Positions 8,146 to 18,468 of a DNA stretch of 64,000 bases are shown piece by piece. Position numbers and translations under genes: made by a program. A model generated the notes under the pieces. The model did not search any database. It was not told where the DNA came from and saw only the letters and a list, made by a program, of their open reading frames with translations. How positions within the stretch are numbered: the stretch's first letter is position 1; every line of letters starts with the position of its first letter. The DNA lies in assembly GCF_005311025.1 (NCBI RefSeq), contig NZ_CP031747.1, positions 3,201,634 through 3,265,633 of the forward strand, given 5' to 3'. The DNA is from Alcaligenes faecalis (GTDB taxonomy: Bacteria; Pseudomonadota; Gammaproteobacteria; Burkholderiales; Burkholderiaceae_B).

Positions 8146-9636
8146 TTAAGCGGTCATGCCCAACAAGGCCGACGCAAACTCACGGGCCACAAAGGCCTGC
8201 AGATCCTGCATGCCCTCGCCCACGCCAATCCAGTAAACCGGAATAGGACGTACGCCTTGCGCACAGGCAGCAACGGCAGCCAGCGTACCGCCTTTGGCCG
8301 TGCCGTCCAGCTTGGTCACAACCAGGCCAGTCAGACCCAAGGCTGCATCAAAGGCACGGATCTGCGAAATGGCGTTCTGGCCGGTATTGCCGTCCACAAC
8401 CAAGAGAATTTCATGAGGAGCCTGACCATCGGCCTTGCCGATGACGCGCTTGATCTTCTTGAGCTCTTCCATCAGGTGAAGCTGGGTTGGCAAGCGGCCG
8501 GCGGTATCCACCATGACCACGCCCATATCGCGGGCACGCCCTGCATGCACAGCATCAAACGCCACCGCGGCGGGGTCACCACCGTCCTGAGCAATAACAC
8601 TGACGTTATTGCGGGTGCCCCACTCAATCAGTTGTTCACGAGCGGCGGCACGGAAGGTATCACCGGCGGCCAACAAGACTTTTGCGCCCTGCTCCTGGAA
8701 GGTGTGGGCCAACTTACCGATAGACGTGGTTTTACCTGCACCATTCACCCCGGCAATCATGACTACCAGTGGTTTGCTCGATTCCAGAGGAAAGGATTTC
8801 TCCAGGGGCTTCAAATGATCGGTCAGGATGTCGCACAGGGCTTGTTTGACTTGGGCTGCATCGCTGATTTTTTCCTTGCGAACACGAGCACGCAAGGCGG
8901 TAATCAGTTTCTCGGTAGCCTCAACACCCGCGTCTGCCATCAGCAAAGCGTCTTCCAGTTCCTCGAACAGCGTTTCATCAACCTTGGCACCGACGAACAG
9001 GCTGCTCAAGCTCTGACCGGTACGCGACAAGCCCTGTTTCAAGCGTGCCATCCAGGAAGTTTTCACCACAGGTGCGGCGGCTTCTGGCTCTGGCGTCGGG
9101 GCAGGTGCTGGGTCAGGCTGTGGCGCAGGAACTGGAACAATCTCTGGCTCCGGTTCAGGAGTCGGCTGTATCTCAGGTTCCGGTTGCGGTACCGGCTCGG
9201 GAATCGGCTGCACCTCGGGTTCAGGCACTGGCTCGACCTCGGGCTCCGGAGCACGGCTTGGCTCCGGCACAGGCTGCACCTCCGGCTCGGGAATACGAAC
9301 GGGTTCAGGTACGGGCTGCACTTGCGGCTCGTGGATACGGGCAGGCTCTGGGGTCGGGACACTGGCCGGGGCGGGTTGTGGCACCTCTGGCTGCGTGGGC
9401 GTAGACTCGGAAGCAGCGCGATGTTCAGCCTGGCTGGCTGCCTGGCTATCCAAAGCCACAGCAGGCGAGGCCACCGGCGTTTGAACCGGCGTGCTTTGCT
9501 CCTGCGATACAGCGGGGGATGCATCTGCCGCGTCAGCCTGGGGCTGAGACGGGGCAGGAGAAAGCGGCTCGGTCAGCTCCGTTTGAGTGACTTGTGGCTC
9601 TGGCTTGGCCTTCTTTCTTTTAAAAAAACTGAACAT
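8146..9636 (-). CDS. ftsY: Signal recognition particle receptor FtsY
   Basis: A 496-residue SRP receptor GTPase that docks ribosome-nascent chain-SRP complexes at the inner membrane. It starts MFSFFKRKK, a basic membrane-contact motif, followed by a low-complexity acidic A domain to about residue 190 made largely of Pro-Glu repeats (variants of [10 protein letters not shown] at residues 100-165). The NG domain follows, with P-loop [23 protein letters not shown] and [10 protein letters not shown]. The A domain is variable in all FtsY; here it is unusually Pro-rich. It is divergent from rsmD with 55 bp between start codons. Confidence 0.97.
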   Translation of the reverse strand: MFSFFKRKKAKPEPQVTQTELTEPLSPAPSQPQADAADASPAVSQEQSTPVQTPVASPAVALDSQAASQAEHRAASESTPTQPEVPQPAPASVPTPEPARIHEPQVQPVPEPVRIPEPEVQPVPEPSRAPEPEVEPVPEPEVQPIPEPVPQPEPEIQPTPEPEPEIVPVPAPQPDPAPAPTPEPEAAAPVVKTSWMARLKQGLSRTGQSLSSLFVGAKVDETLFEELEDALLMADAGVEATEKLITALRARVRKEKISDAAQVKQALCDILTDHLKPLEKSFPLESSKPLVVMIAGVNGAGKTTSIGKLAHTFQEQGAKVLLAAGDTFRAAAREQLIEWGTRNNVSVIAQDGGDPAAVAFDAVHAGRARDMGVVMVDTAGRLPTQLHLMEELKKIKRVIGKADGQAPHEILLVVDGNTGQNAISQIRAFDAALGLTGLVVTKLDGTAKGGTLAAVAACAQGVRPIPVYWIGVGEGMQDLQAFVAREFASALLGMTA

Positions 9637-9691
9637 ACGATTTACACTAGAAAATTCTGTTGAATGACCACATTATCCGATCAAAGCGCTA

Positions 9692-10848
<1,157 letters not shown>

Positions 10849-10933
10849 ACTCGCCCTGCGCAGCGGTCCGTACTACACTGTAGGGTGACCGACTGGTCAA
10901 ATCCAAGGACCACGCTTATCAGGACACTGCGCT

Positions 10934-11191
10934 ATGGCACTGCACATTACTGAAGAATGCATTAACTGCGACGTTTGTGAGCCGCAGTGCCCTAACCTGG
11001 CTATTTACATGGGCGAGGAGATCTACGAGATCAATCCCAACCTGTGTACAGAATGCGTCGGCCACTTTGATGAGCCGCAGTGTGTGGTAGTGTGCCCGGT
11101 CGAATGTATCGAGGTTCACCCCCAGCACCAGGAAAGCCAGGAAACGCTGCTTGCCCGCTATCACCGGCTACAGTCCGAACCTACGACATAA
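10934..11191 (+). CDS. YfhL-type 2[4Fe-4S] ferredoxin
   Basis: An 85-residue low-potential ferredoxin. The first cluster motif is CINCDVCEPQC with a later Pro-linked Cys in VVCPVECIEV; the second is CTECVGHFDEPQCVVVC with the typical YfhL insertion between Cys residues. It carries electrons in the cytoplasm, partner unknown. It lies 85 bp after coaD, an arrangement common in betaproteobacteria, and is followed directly by a terminator. Confidence 0.93.
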   Translation: MALHITEECINCDVCEPQCPNLAIYMGEEIYEINPNLCTECVGHFDEPQCVVVCPVECIEVHPQHQESQETLLARYHRLQSEPTT

Positions 11192-11204
11192 ATAGAATAA
11201 AAAA

Positions 11205-11231
11205 AGCCCTGCCATGAGCAGGGCTTGTTCT
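11205..11231. terminator. Intrinsic terminator after the ferredoxin gene
   Basis: AGCCCTGC and GCAGGGCT form a perfect 8-bp stem with a 5-nt loop. TTGTTCT follows on the plus strand; an A-run before it gives a T-run for the minus strand, so it can also end the asmA operon. Confidence 0.88.
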
Positions 11232-11254
11232 ATAGGGATCACCGCGCAGACAGC

Positions 11255-11647
11255 TTACTCAGCCTGGGGCAAACGCTTTAACAGACGCAGCGACTGGCCT
11301 GTATAGCGGCTGAACCACTGGGCAGGCAAATCCCCTTCGTCTACCAATTGCACGGATTGCCCATTTTCCTGCCACAGGGAAAAGGAATCCGGATCGTCTT
11401 CAATAACATCCACTTCAATATCCAGGCGCAACATACCGGGAGCGCGCAACACCAGCTGGCCAAAACGCAGTTCCATACTGAGCTCGGCCAAAGCAAGCAG
11501 CGCATCGGCGGCCAGAACCTGCCCCTGATCGTTCCCCAGCACCCATCGCCCCTTGCAGGCCAGTGCCTTGCCGTCACTAAGGGACGGGCCGCCTTGCAAC
11601 AGGCAAACCGTCTGGTCAGGCGAACTTAACGCTGAACTGGTGCTCAT
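11255..11647 (-). CDS. Small protein resembling an isolated MOSC N-terminal domain
   Basis: A 130-residue protein starting at ATG 11647, overlapping the asmA-like stop as ATGA. The middle is beta-rich (CKGRWVLGNDQGQVLAADAL, ELRFGQLVLRAPGMLRLDIEV). The end, VQLVDEGDLPAQWFSRYTGQ then SLRLLKRLP, resembles the end of MOSC_N domains (a Trp followed by a Leu-Val-Arg strand), but no catalytic MOSC domain follows. It could be a stand-alone domain for protein contact, possibly in molybdenum or sulfur handling. I do not recognise a named gene; the family call is tentative. The Ala/Leu codon use is like its neighbours. Confidence 0.6.
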   Translation of the reverse strand: MSTSSALSSPDQTVCLLQGGPSLSDGKALACKGRWVLGNDQGQVLAADALLALAELSMELRFGQLVLRAPGMLRLDIEVDVIEDDPDSFSLWQENGQSVQLVDEGDLPAQWFSRYTGQSLRLLKRLPQAE

Positions 11648-14352
11648 GGCTTGAACCACTGCTTCATGGCTTCGCCCACGGTTTGTGGAACCTTGGCCCC
11701 CAACTCTTCCTTGATGATCTGCTTCACCTCGGACTTCACATCGGGGGTGGACTCTGCTTTAGCTTCTGAAGCTTGCTGGCTCAACAAATCCAGCAAACCG
11801 TCTTGCAGTGCCTTCTTGATGGAGTTGCTGGCAATGTCTTTCCACTGAATCTGGTAGGACAGCCCTGTCCAGGGGCCGGAGATATGGATAGGAATCAGCA
11901 CATTGCGCAGGTCCTGGAAGGACTTGCGCTCTTCCACGGCCAGATTGTTGTGGTTCAGGCGAGCCTGCAAAGTCACATCTGCTTGCTGATTTACCAGGTC
12001 CAGCGTGGCGCCTTTAGCCGCTGTCACCGTCAGAATCGGGGTGGTGGCCCGTAAATTACGGAAAGTCGCTTGCCCTTTCTTGATATCCAGACTGCCCTGC
12101 AAACGGTTCAACACCGTGCGGCGCAAAGGATCGGACTGGGGCAGCAGCAAAGGAATCTGACCGCCAAAGGCATTGCGCACGGCTTCGTTGATATCGCGCA
12201 CGCTCTGGTCCAGATCAACGCTGCGCCAGCTGCCGTCATGCAAATCGACCGTCAGGCCGCCTTCCAGAGCATTCAGACGCTCCTGGCTTGTGGCACCTTG
12301 AGCCTTCAGGTTCAGATCCACATTGCCCTTGCCTGCCAGGTAGTCATTGCCGAACGCATCCAGCAAGAGCGAACCGACCTGCATTTGCTGCAACTTCAGG
12401 CCCAATTCGAAGCGCTTGCCGGGCTCAACCTTGGCCTTGGCCTGAAGCTGACCTTCATACGCCTGCGCATTGAACTGCGACAAATTGATCAACTGGCCCT
12501 GGTTCTTGACCTGAGCTTTCACCTGATCCATCACCACACCCAGGCTGCGCAGCTTCTCGATTTCAAAACGCAGATCAAAGCTGAGCGTATCCAGCCAAGC
12601 GTAAGAGGAAGCTTCTTCAACCACTTCTTCGGCTGCGGGAGCCGCCTCTGCCTGCTCTGCCTTGGGCTGCTCGACCTGCTCAGCTTCCTCTGCGCCCGGC
12701 TCCTGCTCGGCAGCGGCTTCCGGCGCTTCAGCCTTTGGCTCCGGCTCCGGTGGGGTCACCACTTCGGGGGCTGTCACCCAGAAAATCGAACGCAGTTCGT
12801 CCAGGTCCAGCTTGTCTGCTTTGAGTACCGCGTTCAGCAACGGCCCTTTACCCTTATCTTGCAAGCTCACATCCAGACTGCCTTGAGCCTGCTCGGTGCT
12901 ACTGCTTAACTGCGCACTGTATTCTTGTTTACCTTTGTTCAGGTCTGCCTGGCCCGTCAGCGGCATCTCGAAGCGACTACCTGCGTCGGCCTCGTCTTCC
13001 ACGCGGATATTGGCTTGAATCTCCGGCAGACGCAGCCACTCATTCGATGGTTGCCACTGCATGGGGGAACTGGCCTTCAATTGCGCCACACGGCTGCCTT
13101 GCTTGATGGCACCGTCCAGCTTGGCCTGCTCAAATATCAATTCCTGGCTATTACCGGACAAGCCTTGCAACGTCAAACCCAAACCCAGGACCTTGGGGCC
13201 GCTGACTTTCAGGCTGGCAACGACAGGCGAGCCTTCAGCCTGGGCAGGCGATACCTGGATACGAGGCACATCCAGGGCCAGATCCAGATTCTGATCTTCA
13301 TTTTTGCCACGAACACGCAGCGCCAGCTTCTCGAAAGACACCAGGTCGCTGACGCTGTCGATTTCCATCTTGGGCGTATTTAGCGTGGCATTCAGATCGC
13401 TGACCGGGTAAGCGCCCAACCACTGACCTTGCAATTGGGTATCCAGATTGGTGGCGCTGAACTGGCGTTGGGCCGACTTGTAGGCCACATTGCCCTTAAG
13501 TGTCAGGCTTTGTGCCTGCAGCTGGTCCAGATCACCGATAAAGCTCAAGTTCAGCTTTTGTGCGCCGTAAGATTTGGAAGCAGGGTCCAGACTCAGTTGC
13601 CCTTGCCCTTCCAGCACACCATCCGCCACGGGATAGTCCCCCGACAAGCGGCTCTTGAAAGCTACATCAAAAGGCTGACCAAAGGTCATGCGGCCCGTGT
13701 TCACTTCCAGCTGCAACAAACGGCCAATTACATTGCTGCGTTTGCTGAAGTAATGAATCTCACCACCCTTCAGGCTCAGACCTGCAATATCAATCTGGAA
13801 ATCCGTTTCGCTGCCCGAGCGCTTGGCAATCAATTCAGGAACAGGCAAGGATTCGGGTGCAGGCTCGGCTGTCTGAGGCGCCTCGGCAGCTTGTGCTGCG
13901 GGCAACAAGGATACGCCCGAGCGGGCAAGGGGAAGGTGAGGGCCAGCCGGCGGGGCTTGCAGCAAGTCGTCAAAATTCAGCTTGCCTTCTTCATCGCGCA
14001 CAATCCAGGCTTTGAAGCCGGTAACAGCAACGTGGTCCACTACCAGGCGGTTATTGATCAAAGGCCACAAGGCCACCGCAAACCGGGCGCTTTCCAAAGA
14101 AGCGAAAGGATCTTCCGAATTACGGTCAGACAGGGACAGCCCCTGCACGGACAGGCCAATGCGGGGAAATAAAGAAAGTTCGATATCACCGTCAATCTTG
14201 AGCGTACGCTGATACTTTTGCTGGACGATGTCAGCCAGCTTCTGCTTGTACGAATTGGGATTGAATGTCAGCAGGAAAATCGCCCCGCCTACCACCGTGA
14301 CAATAGCTAAAACGACGAGGCTGAATAAGCCCCGCTTAAACCATACTTTCAT
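11644..14352 (-). CDS. AsmA-family outer-membrane assembly protein
   Basis: A 902-residue envelope protein with one N-terminal membrane anchor (residues about 8-29: LFSLVVLAIVTVVGGAIFLL) and a long beta-rich periplasmic part. FNPNSYKQKLADIVQQKYQR and LFPRIGLSVQGLSL are AsmA N-terminal signatures; the AsmA_2-like C-terminal segment (NVDLNLKAQGATSQERLNALEGGLTV) is present. Such proteins influence lipid and LPS assembly between membranes. Residues about 535-585 form an acidic, Glu/Ala-Pro-rich linker. It is co-transcribed with the small MOSC_N-like gene downstream. It is longer than E. coli AsmA (617). Confidence 0.9.
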   Translation of the reverse strand: MKVWFKRGLFSLVVLAIVTVVGGAIFLLTFNPNSYKQKLADIVQQKYQRTLKIDGDIELSLFPRIGLSVQGLSLSDRNSEDPFASLESARFAVALWPLINNRLVVDHVAVTGFKAWIVRDEEGKLNFDDLLQAPPAGPHLPLARSGVSLLPAAQAAEAPQTAEPAPESLPVPELIAKRSGSETDFQIDIAGLSLKGGEIHYFSKRSNVIGRLLQLEVNTGRMTFGQPFDVAFKSRLSGDYPVADGVLEGQGQLSLDPASKSYGAQKLNLSFIGDLDQLQAQSLTLKGNVAYKSAQRQFSATNLDTQLQGQWLGAYPVSDLNATLNTPKMEIDSVSDLVSFEKLALRVRGKNEDQNLDLALDVPRIQVSPAQAEGSPVVASLKVSGPKVLGLGLTLQGLSGNSQELIFEQAKLDGAIKQGSRVAQLKASSPMQWQPSNEWLRLPEIQANIRVEDEADAGSRFEMPLTGQADLNKGKQEYSAQLSSSTEQAQGSLDVSLQDKGKGPLLNAVLKADKLDLDELRSIFWVTAPEVVTPPEPEPKAEAPEAAAEQEPGAEEAEQVEQPKAEQAEAAPAAEEVVEEASSYAWLDTLSFDLRFEIEKLRSLGVVMDQVKAQVKNQGQLINLSQFNAQAYEGQLQAKAKVEPGKRFELGLKLQQMQVGSLLLDAFGNDYLAGKGNVDLNLKAQGATSQERLNALEGGLTVDLHDGSWRSVDLDQSVRDINEAVRNAFGGQIPLLLPQSDPLRRTVLNRLQGSLDIKKGQATFRNLRATTPILTVTAAKGATLDLVNQQADVTLQARLNHNNLAVEERKSFQDLRNVLIPIHISGPWTGLSYQIQWKDIASNSIKKALQDGLLDLLSQQASEAKAESTPDVKSEVKQIIKEELGAKVPQTVGEAMKQWFKP

Positions 14353-14625
14353 GTAAGCCTCTAGGACCTCGGGGCAGGATGCAACACGCCATCTGCCCGG
14401 ATACGAAATGCTAACCCATGTCGGGCCATTGCGAAGTAACGAAAATAAGAAATATCCACCCGCACTTTAAAAAGCAGAGCCTGTTGTCAGTAATTCGCCA
14501 TTATTACCAAAAGAAATAAAGGCATAGTATTAATGTCTGCGCCCTTAGATGCTTTTCTCTACATACAGGGGTTATGCTTGCTTTGTCTTATATAAGCCAC
14601 TTGATCATCAATTCCAGAATTAACC

Positions 14626-15906
14626 ATGAAACTAGAGACTCTTGCCATTCATGCTGGCTACCAGCCAGATCCGACCACAAAAGCCGTTGCTGTTCCGATT
14701 TACCAGACCACTTCCTACGCTTTCGACAACACGCAACACGGCGCGGATCTGTTTGACCTGAAGGTGCCCGGCAATATTTACACCCGCATCATGAACCCCA
14801 CCAATGCCGTGCTTGAAGAGCGTGTTGCAGCATTGGAAGGCGGGATTGCGGGATTGGCAGTAGCCTCTGGCATGGCAGCCATCACGTATGCTATCCAAAC
14901 GATTGCAGAGGCCGGCGACAACATTGTGTCCGTCAGTAAACTGTACGGCGGCACCTACAACCTGTTCGCGCACTCCTTCCCGCGCCAGGGCATTACCGTC
15001 AAATTTGCCCAACCCAATGATATCGAAGCACTGGAAGCCCTGATCGACGACCGCACTCGTGCCGTGTTCTGCGAAACCATCGGCAACCCGGCTGGCAACA
15101 TCATCGATATCCGTGCCCTGGCCGATGCCGCTCACCGTCATGGTGTACCCCTGATTGTAGACAATACCGTGGCCTCGCCTGCCCTGTGCCGTCCTATCGA
15201 GCACGGTGCCGACATTGTCGTGCACTCGCTGACCAAATACATGGGCGGTCACGGCACCACCATTGCGGGCATGGTCGTGGACTCCGGTAAGTTCCCCTGG
15301 GCCGAGCACAAAGATCGCTTTGCCATCCTGAATACGCCTGACCCGTCCTACCACGGCGTGGTCTATACCGAAGCCTTTGGCCCAGCCGCCTTCATCGGCC
15401 GCTGCCGCGTGGCTCCGCTGCGCAATACCGGCGCTGCCCTGGCCCCCTTGAGCGCTTTCCAGATCCTGCAAGGCATCGAAACCCTGCCTCTGCGCATGGA
15501 GCGTCATACAGAAAACGCCCTGAAAGTAGCCCAGTATCTGAACAAGCACCCACAAGTGTCCTGGGTGAAGTACGCCGGTTTGCCTGATCATCCGGATCAT
15601 GAACTGGCCAAGCGCTATATGGGTGGCAAACCTGCGGCGATTTTGTCCTTTGGTATCAAAGGCGGCATTGAAGCCGGTACTCGCTTTATCGACGCGCTGA
15701 ACCTGGTGCTGCGTCTGGTCAATATTGGTGATGCCAAATCCCTGGCTTGCCACCCTGCCAGCACAACTCACCGTCAGCTCAATGCCGAAGAACTGGCCGC
15801 CGTGGGCGTGAGCGAAGACATGGTGCGTCTGTCCATTGGTCTGGAACACATCGACGACATTCTGGCCGATCTGGAACAAGCTCTGGAAGCAGCGGCACGC
15901 GGCTAA
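14626..15906 (+). CDS. metY: O-acetylhomoserine aminocarboxypropyltransferase (sulfhydrylase)
   Basis: A 426-residue PLP enzyme of the Cys/Met metabolism family. It begins [21 protein letters not shown] and contains the PLP-lysine motif [11 protein letters not shown] (around residue 206) and the C-terminal [11 protein letters not shown] that marks OAH/OSH sulfhydrylases rather than cystathionine synthases. It makes homocysteine from O-acetylhomoserine and sulfide. Length matches the MetY group. The 273-bp upstream gap holds only a short GGGCAG/CTGCCC hairpin (14372-14398) and a TTGAT-C-ATCAA palindrome (14601-14611); I see no SAM riboswitch. Confidence 0.93.
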   Translation: MKLETLAIHAGYQPDPTTKAVAVPIYQTTSYAFDNTQHGADLFDLKVPGNIYTRIMNPTNAVLEERVAALEGGIAGLAVASGMAAITYAIQTIAEAGDNIVSVSKLYGGTYNLFAHSFPRQGITVKFAQPNDIEALEALIDDRTRAVFCETIGNPAGNIIDIRALADAAHRHGVPLIVDNTVASPALCRPIEHGADIVVHSLTKYMGGHGTTIAGMVVDSGKFPWAEHKDRFAILNTPDPSYHGVVYTEAFGPAAFIGRCRVAPLRNTGAALAPLSAFQILQGIETLPLRMERHTENALKVAQYLNKHPQVSWVKYAGLPDHPDHELAKRYMGGKPAAILSFGIKGGIEAGTRFIDALNLVLRLVNIGDAKSLACHPASTTHRQLNAEELAAVGVSEDMVRLSIGLEHIDDILADLEQALEAAARG

Positions 15907-15911
15907 GACCC

Positions 15912-15949
15912 AAAAACCTGTACAGGCCGGAATTGCTGTACAGGTTTTT
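15912..15949. terminator. Bidirectional terminator downstream of metY
   Basis: AAAAACCTGTACAG and CTGTACAGGTTTTT form a perfect 14-bp stem with a 10-nt loop; the A and T runs make it work in either direction. Confidence 0.92.
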
Positions 15950-15960
15950 CTGCATCAAGC

Positions 15961-16003
15961 AAAAAAGCCTGGAATCGGTATTGCACCGACTCCAGGCTTT
16001 TTT
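15961..16003. terminator. Second, tandem bidirectional terminator
   Basis: AAAAAAGCCTGGA and TCCAGGCTTTTTT pair perfectly (13 bp), with an inner CGGT/ACCG stem. It lies 12 bp from the previous terminator and separates convergent metY and yidB. Confidence 0.92.
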
Positions 16004-16054
16004 CATTCTTGGCAATACGGCCGTCAGACAGACCGTGTCACGGACGCAAGAGAA

Positions 16055-16471
16055 TCAGGACTTGCGAAACAACTGCGTCAAACCACCCAGCAGGCTGCTG
16101 GCATCGGTAATGTGAGATGGGTCAAACTGACCATTGGGGCTGGCTTGATTGATCAAGGACGGCAGCATGATCTTCAGATTATCCAGCACGCTTTGCTGAT
16201 TCAAACCCGACAGGTCCACCAATTGCTTGATGGCCGGTTGCCCCATCACGCCCAGCAAATCCTGCTGGCCGATTTCCTGATTGCTGCCCTGCGAAATCCA
16301 GGACGACACCACATCACCAAACCCGCCCGAGCGAAAACGCTCGATCAGGCCGCTCAAACCGCCTGGATAGTTGCTGATGACTTGAATCAGGGCGGGCAAC
16401 AAAGCGCCCTGCTCTTTGGATTTGGAATCCGTAGCCGACAAGGCCGACACAACAGAATTAAGCAAACTCAT
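16055..16471 (-). CDS. yidB: YidB/DUF937 family protein
   Basis: A 138-residue small protein starting at ATG 16471 (MSLLNSVVSAL). The DUF937/YidB features are the Gly-rich GGLSGLIERFRSGGFGDVVSSWISQG (here about residues 38-63) and GVMGQPAIKQLVDLSGLN, followed by LLPSLINQASPNGQ. No signal peptide or membrane segment. The molecular function of the family is not established. It ends at the tandem terminators and appears monocistronic. Confidence 0.88.
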   Translation of the reverse strand: MSLLNSVVSALSATDSKSKEQGALLPALIQVISNYPGGLSGLIERFRSGGFGDVVSSWISQGSNQEIGQQDLLGVMGQPAIKQLVDLSGLNQQSVLDNLKIMLPSLINQASPNGQFDPSHITDASSLLGGLTQLFRKS

Positions 16472-16605
16472 TATTTTTCTCCCCAATGCACGGCCCCGCG
16501 CGTGGACAGGTGTTGATATCAGGCCTCATTATGCCGCGACAGGCCACCAGGCGGGGCGGATTAATTGTCAAGGTGGGTCAATAGATCACTGGCGGAAAGG
16601 CCCTA

Positions 16606-16633
16606 TTGCCCTGGGCTGGGCCTACGCTACACT
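16606..16633 (+). promoter_or_regulatory. Candidate sigma-70 promoter of the cyclodeaminase-family gene
   Basis: TTGCCC (16606-16611) and TACACT (16628-16633) are spaced by 16 bp, about 53 bp before the ATG at 16687. The -35 box is weak. Confidence 0.4.
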
Positions 16634-16686
16634 GGTTTCTCAATAGTCCGGCATCCCCCACAGACCGACTCCATGGAGACCCTGGA

Positions 16687-17607
16687 ATGACGCAAGCTTC
16701 CTATACCGTCCTGTCCTCTGAAGAGACTGCTCGTGCTCTGCCCTATCCTGAACTGGTCGCCCAGCTAGGCAAGGCCATGGCCCAGTATGCTGCTGGCACT
16801 ATCGTCGCCCCAACCCGTCAGGTTCTGGACTATCCCAAAACGGGGCAAATGCTGTCCATGCCAGCGGTCTCACACGATATAGGTGTTCATAAACTGGCTA
16901 ATGTGATGCTGGACAACCAGCAGCAGGAACTGGGCAGTATCCAGGGCCTGGTCAGCGTCTACGATGCCCAGAACGGTTTGCCACTACTGATTCTGGATGC
17001 ACCCACCCTATCCGAACGCCGTACTGCAGCAGTATCCATGCTGGGTATTCAAGCCCTGTGGCCCCAAGGGCCGGAGCACATCACTTTGCTGGGGTACGGA
17101 CAACAGGCTGTCGCGCATTGCGATGCCATCATGACGCTGTACCCCAAAGCACGCGTCACCCTGACGGGCCGTAACCCAGACCGTGCACAGGCTGTGGCCA
17201 CATCCTTGCAAGCCAGATTCGGGGACCGGGTCCAGGCCACCACGGCTGTTCCGGAAAAAACGGATGTACTGATCGCCCTGACCTCCAGCCTGACACCCGT
17301 GTATCACGAACCCGCACGCCTTGATCGCTTGCTGATTGGCTTGGGAGCCTTTCAACCAGATATGGCCGAGTTCGAGGCCCACACCTTGCTGGCCAGCCGT
17401 CTATATGCCGATGATGTCGCCGGCGCCCGCCAGGAAGCAGGCGACCTGATCCAGGCCGGCGTGGACTGGGAGCAAGTCCACAGCATTCACCAGGCGCTGC
17501 GTACCCCAGCCCCCAAAGACAAGCCCTTGTTCTTCAAATCAGTAGGCTCGGCTGCGTGGGATTTGGCAGCAGCACGTTGTGCCCTGCATCATTTAAACCA
17601 AGCCTAA
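16687..17607 (+). CDS. Ornithine cyclodeaminase/mu-crystallin family protein, probable delta-1-pyrroline-2-carboxylate reductase
   Basis: A 306-residue enzyme starting MTQASYTVLSSEETA after an upstream in-frame ATG (16606) that lacks family similarity. The NAD(P) fold shows in HITLLGYGQQAVAHCDA (about residues 132-148) and the family motifs in LLILDAPTLSERRTAAVSMLG and ADDVAGARQEAGDLIQAG. Members reduce delta-1-pyrroline-2-carboxylate or piperideine-2-carboxylate (hydroxyproline and lysine catabolism) or cyclise ornithine; the glycine-rich LGYGQQ rather than LGTGxQ and the 306-residue length favour the reductase subgroup. It has no catabolic neighbour, so its substrate is open. Confidence 0.85.
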   Translation: MTQASYTVLSSEETARALPYPELVAQLGKAMAQYAAGTIVAPTRQVLDYPKTGQMLSMPAVSHDIGVHKLANVMLDNQQQELGSIQGLVSVYDAQNGLPLLILDAPTLSERRTAAVSMLGIQALWPQGPEHITLLGYGQQAVAHCDAIMTLYPKARVTLTGRNPDRAQAVATSLQARFGDRVQATTAVPEKTDVLIALTSSLTPVYHEPARLDRLLIGLGAFQPDMAEFEAHTLLASRLYADDVAGARQEAGDLIQAGVDWEQVHSIHQALRTPAPKDKPLFFKSVGSAAWDLAAARCALHHLNQA

Positions 17608-17719
17608 ATACTTAGGCTGTTAACTAGCTGACTTCACGCGCCAAAGCGCGCCCAGAGTGTTACTCTGGCGCGTACAATCCCTTACAGTCACTTACCGATC
17701 TCTTTTTGCCGCCCTACCC

Positions 17720-18460
17720 ATGACTTCTACGCTCCCTCCCACCGAAGACGATCCGTATCAGATCCAGTCCAAGTTTGAAATTCTGCGTGTTTTACGGGCT
17801 ATCGAAAAAGGGGGCCTGTTACTGCACATGGAAGCCAATCAGGGCAATGACCGGATTGTCACCACCATTCTGGATATTGATCTGGACAATAACGTGGTGG
17901 TGATTGATACCGCCAACAAAGAAGAAAAAACCCGCAATCTGCTGCAGTCCGAACACACCCATTTCGAGACCTCGCTGGACAAGATCAAGGTGACGTTTCA
18001 GGGTCCCACCCCAGAGGTCGTGTCCTACGAAGGTCAGCCAGCCTTGGCGATCCCGATCCCCGAATCCATTCGCCGCTTGCAGCGACGCGAGTTCTTCCGC
18101 GTCAACGTACCCATTAGCGAACCAGCCATGGTCATCTTGCGCTTGAATAACGAGTCCAAAAGCTTTCTGCTGCACGACATCAGTGGTGGCGGCTTGTCTT
18201 TGGTGGACGAATCGCAAACCCTGGCAGAGGTGATCGGCACGCATAAAACCGAATCCCTGCTGGAACTGCCGCAAGCCGGTTCTTTTGTTGTAGCGCTACA
18301 AGTAGCGCGTACGGAAACGCAGCAACTGCCTAATGGCAAACAGATTCAACGTTTGGGCTGTACCTTTATTGATCTTTCTGCCTCCACGCAGATGGCAATT
18401 CAACACTACATCGGCCGTCTGGAGCGCCAGCAGATCGCCAAACAGCGCGGTCACGGCTAA
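17720..18460 (+). CDS. ycgR: YcgR-type flagellar brake protein with PilZ domain
   Basis: A 246-residue protein starting MTSTLPPTEDD at ATG 17720. The N-terminal YcgR domain (residues about 15-115) precedes a PilZ domain with the c-di-GMP-binding RRLQRREFFRVNVP (RxxxR) and DISGGGLSLV (D/NxSxxG). In flagellated bacteria YcgR with bound c-di-GMP slows the motor. It is not next to flagellar genes here, so the target is inferred from family only. An EAL-domain protein lies at 42.1 kb. Confidence 0.88.
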   Translation: MTSTLPPTEDDPYQIQSKFEILRVLRAIEKGGLLLHMEANQGNDRIVTTILDIDLDNNVVVIDTANKEEKTRNLLQSEHTHFETSLDKIKVTFQGPTPEVVSYEGQPALAIPIPESIRRLQRREFFRVNVPISEPAMVILRLNNESKSFLLHDISGGGLSLVDESQTLAEVIGTHKTESLLELPQAGSFVVALQVARTETQQLPNGKQIQRLGCTFIDLSASTQMAIQHYIGRLERQQIAKQRGHG

Positions 18461-18468
18461 TTCGATGC

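Noticed and set aside
8140-9663. A 507-codon plus-strand frame covering all of ftsY
   Set aside because: Its composition is Arg/Trp/Leu-rich and repetitive, the mirror of the FtsY Pro-Glu repeats. The minus strand carries unmistakable GTPase motifs.
14353-14625. SAM riboswitch upstream of metY
   Set aside because: Only a short hairpin and a small palindrome are present; no SAM-I or SAM-II core sequence is seen.
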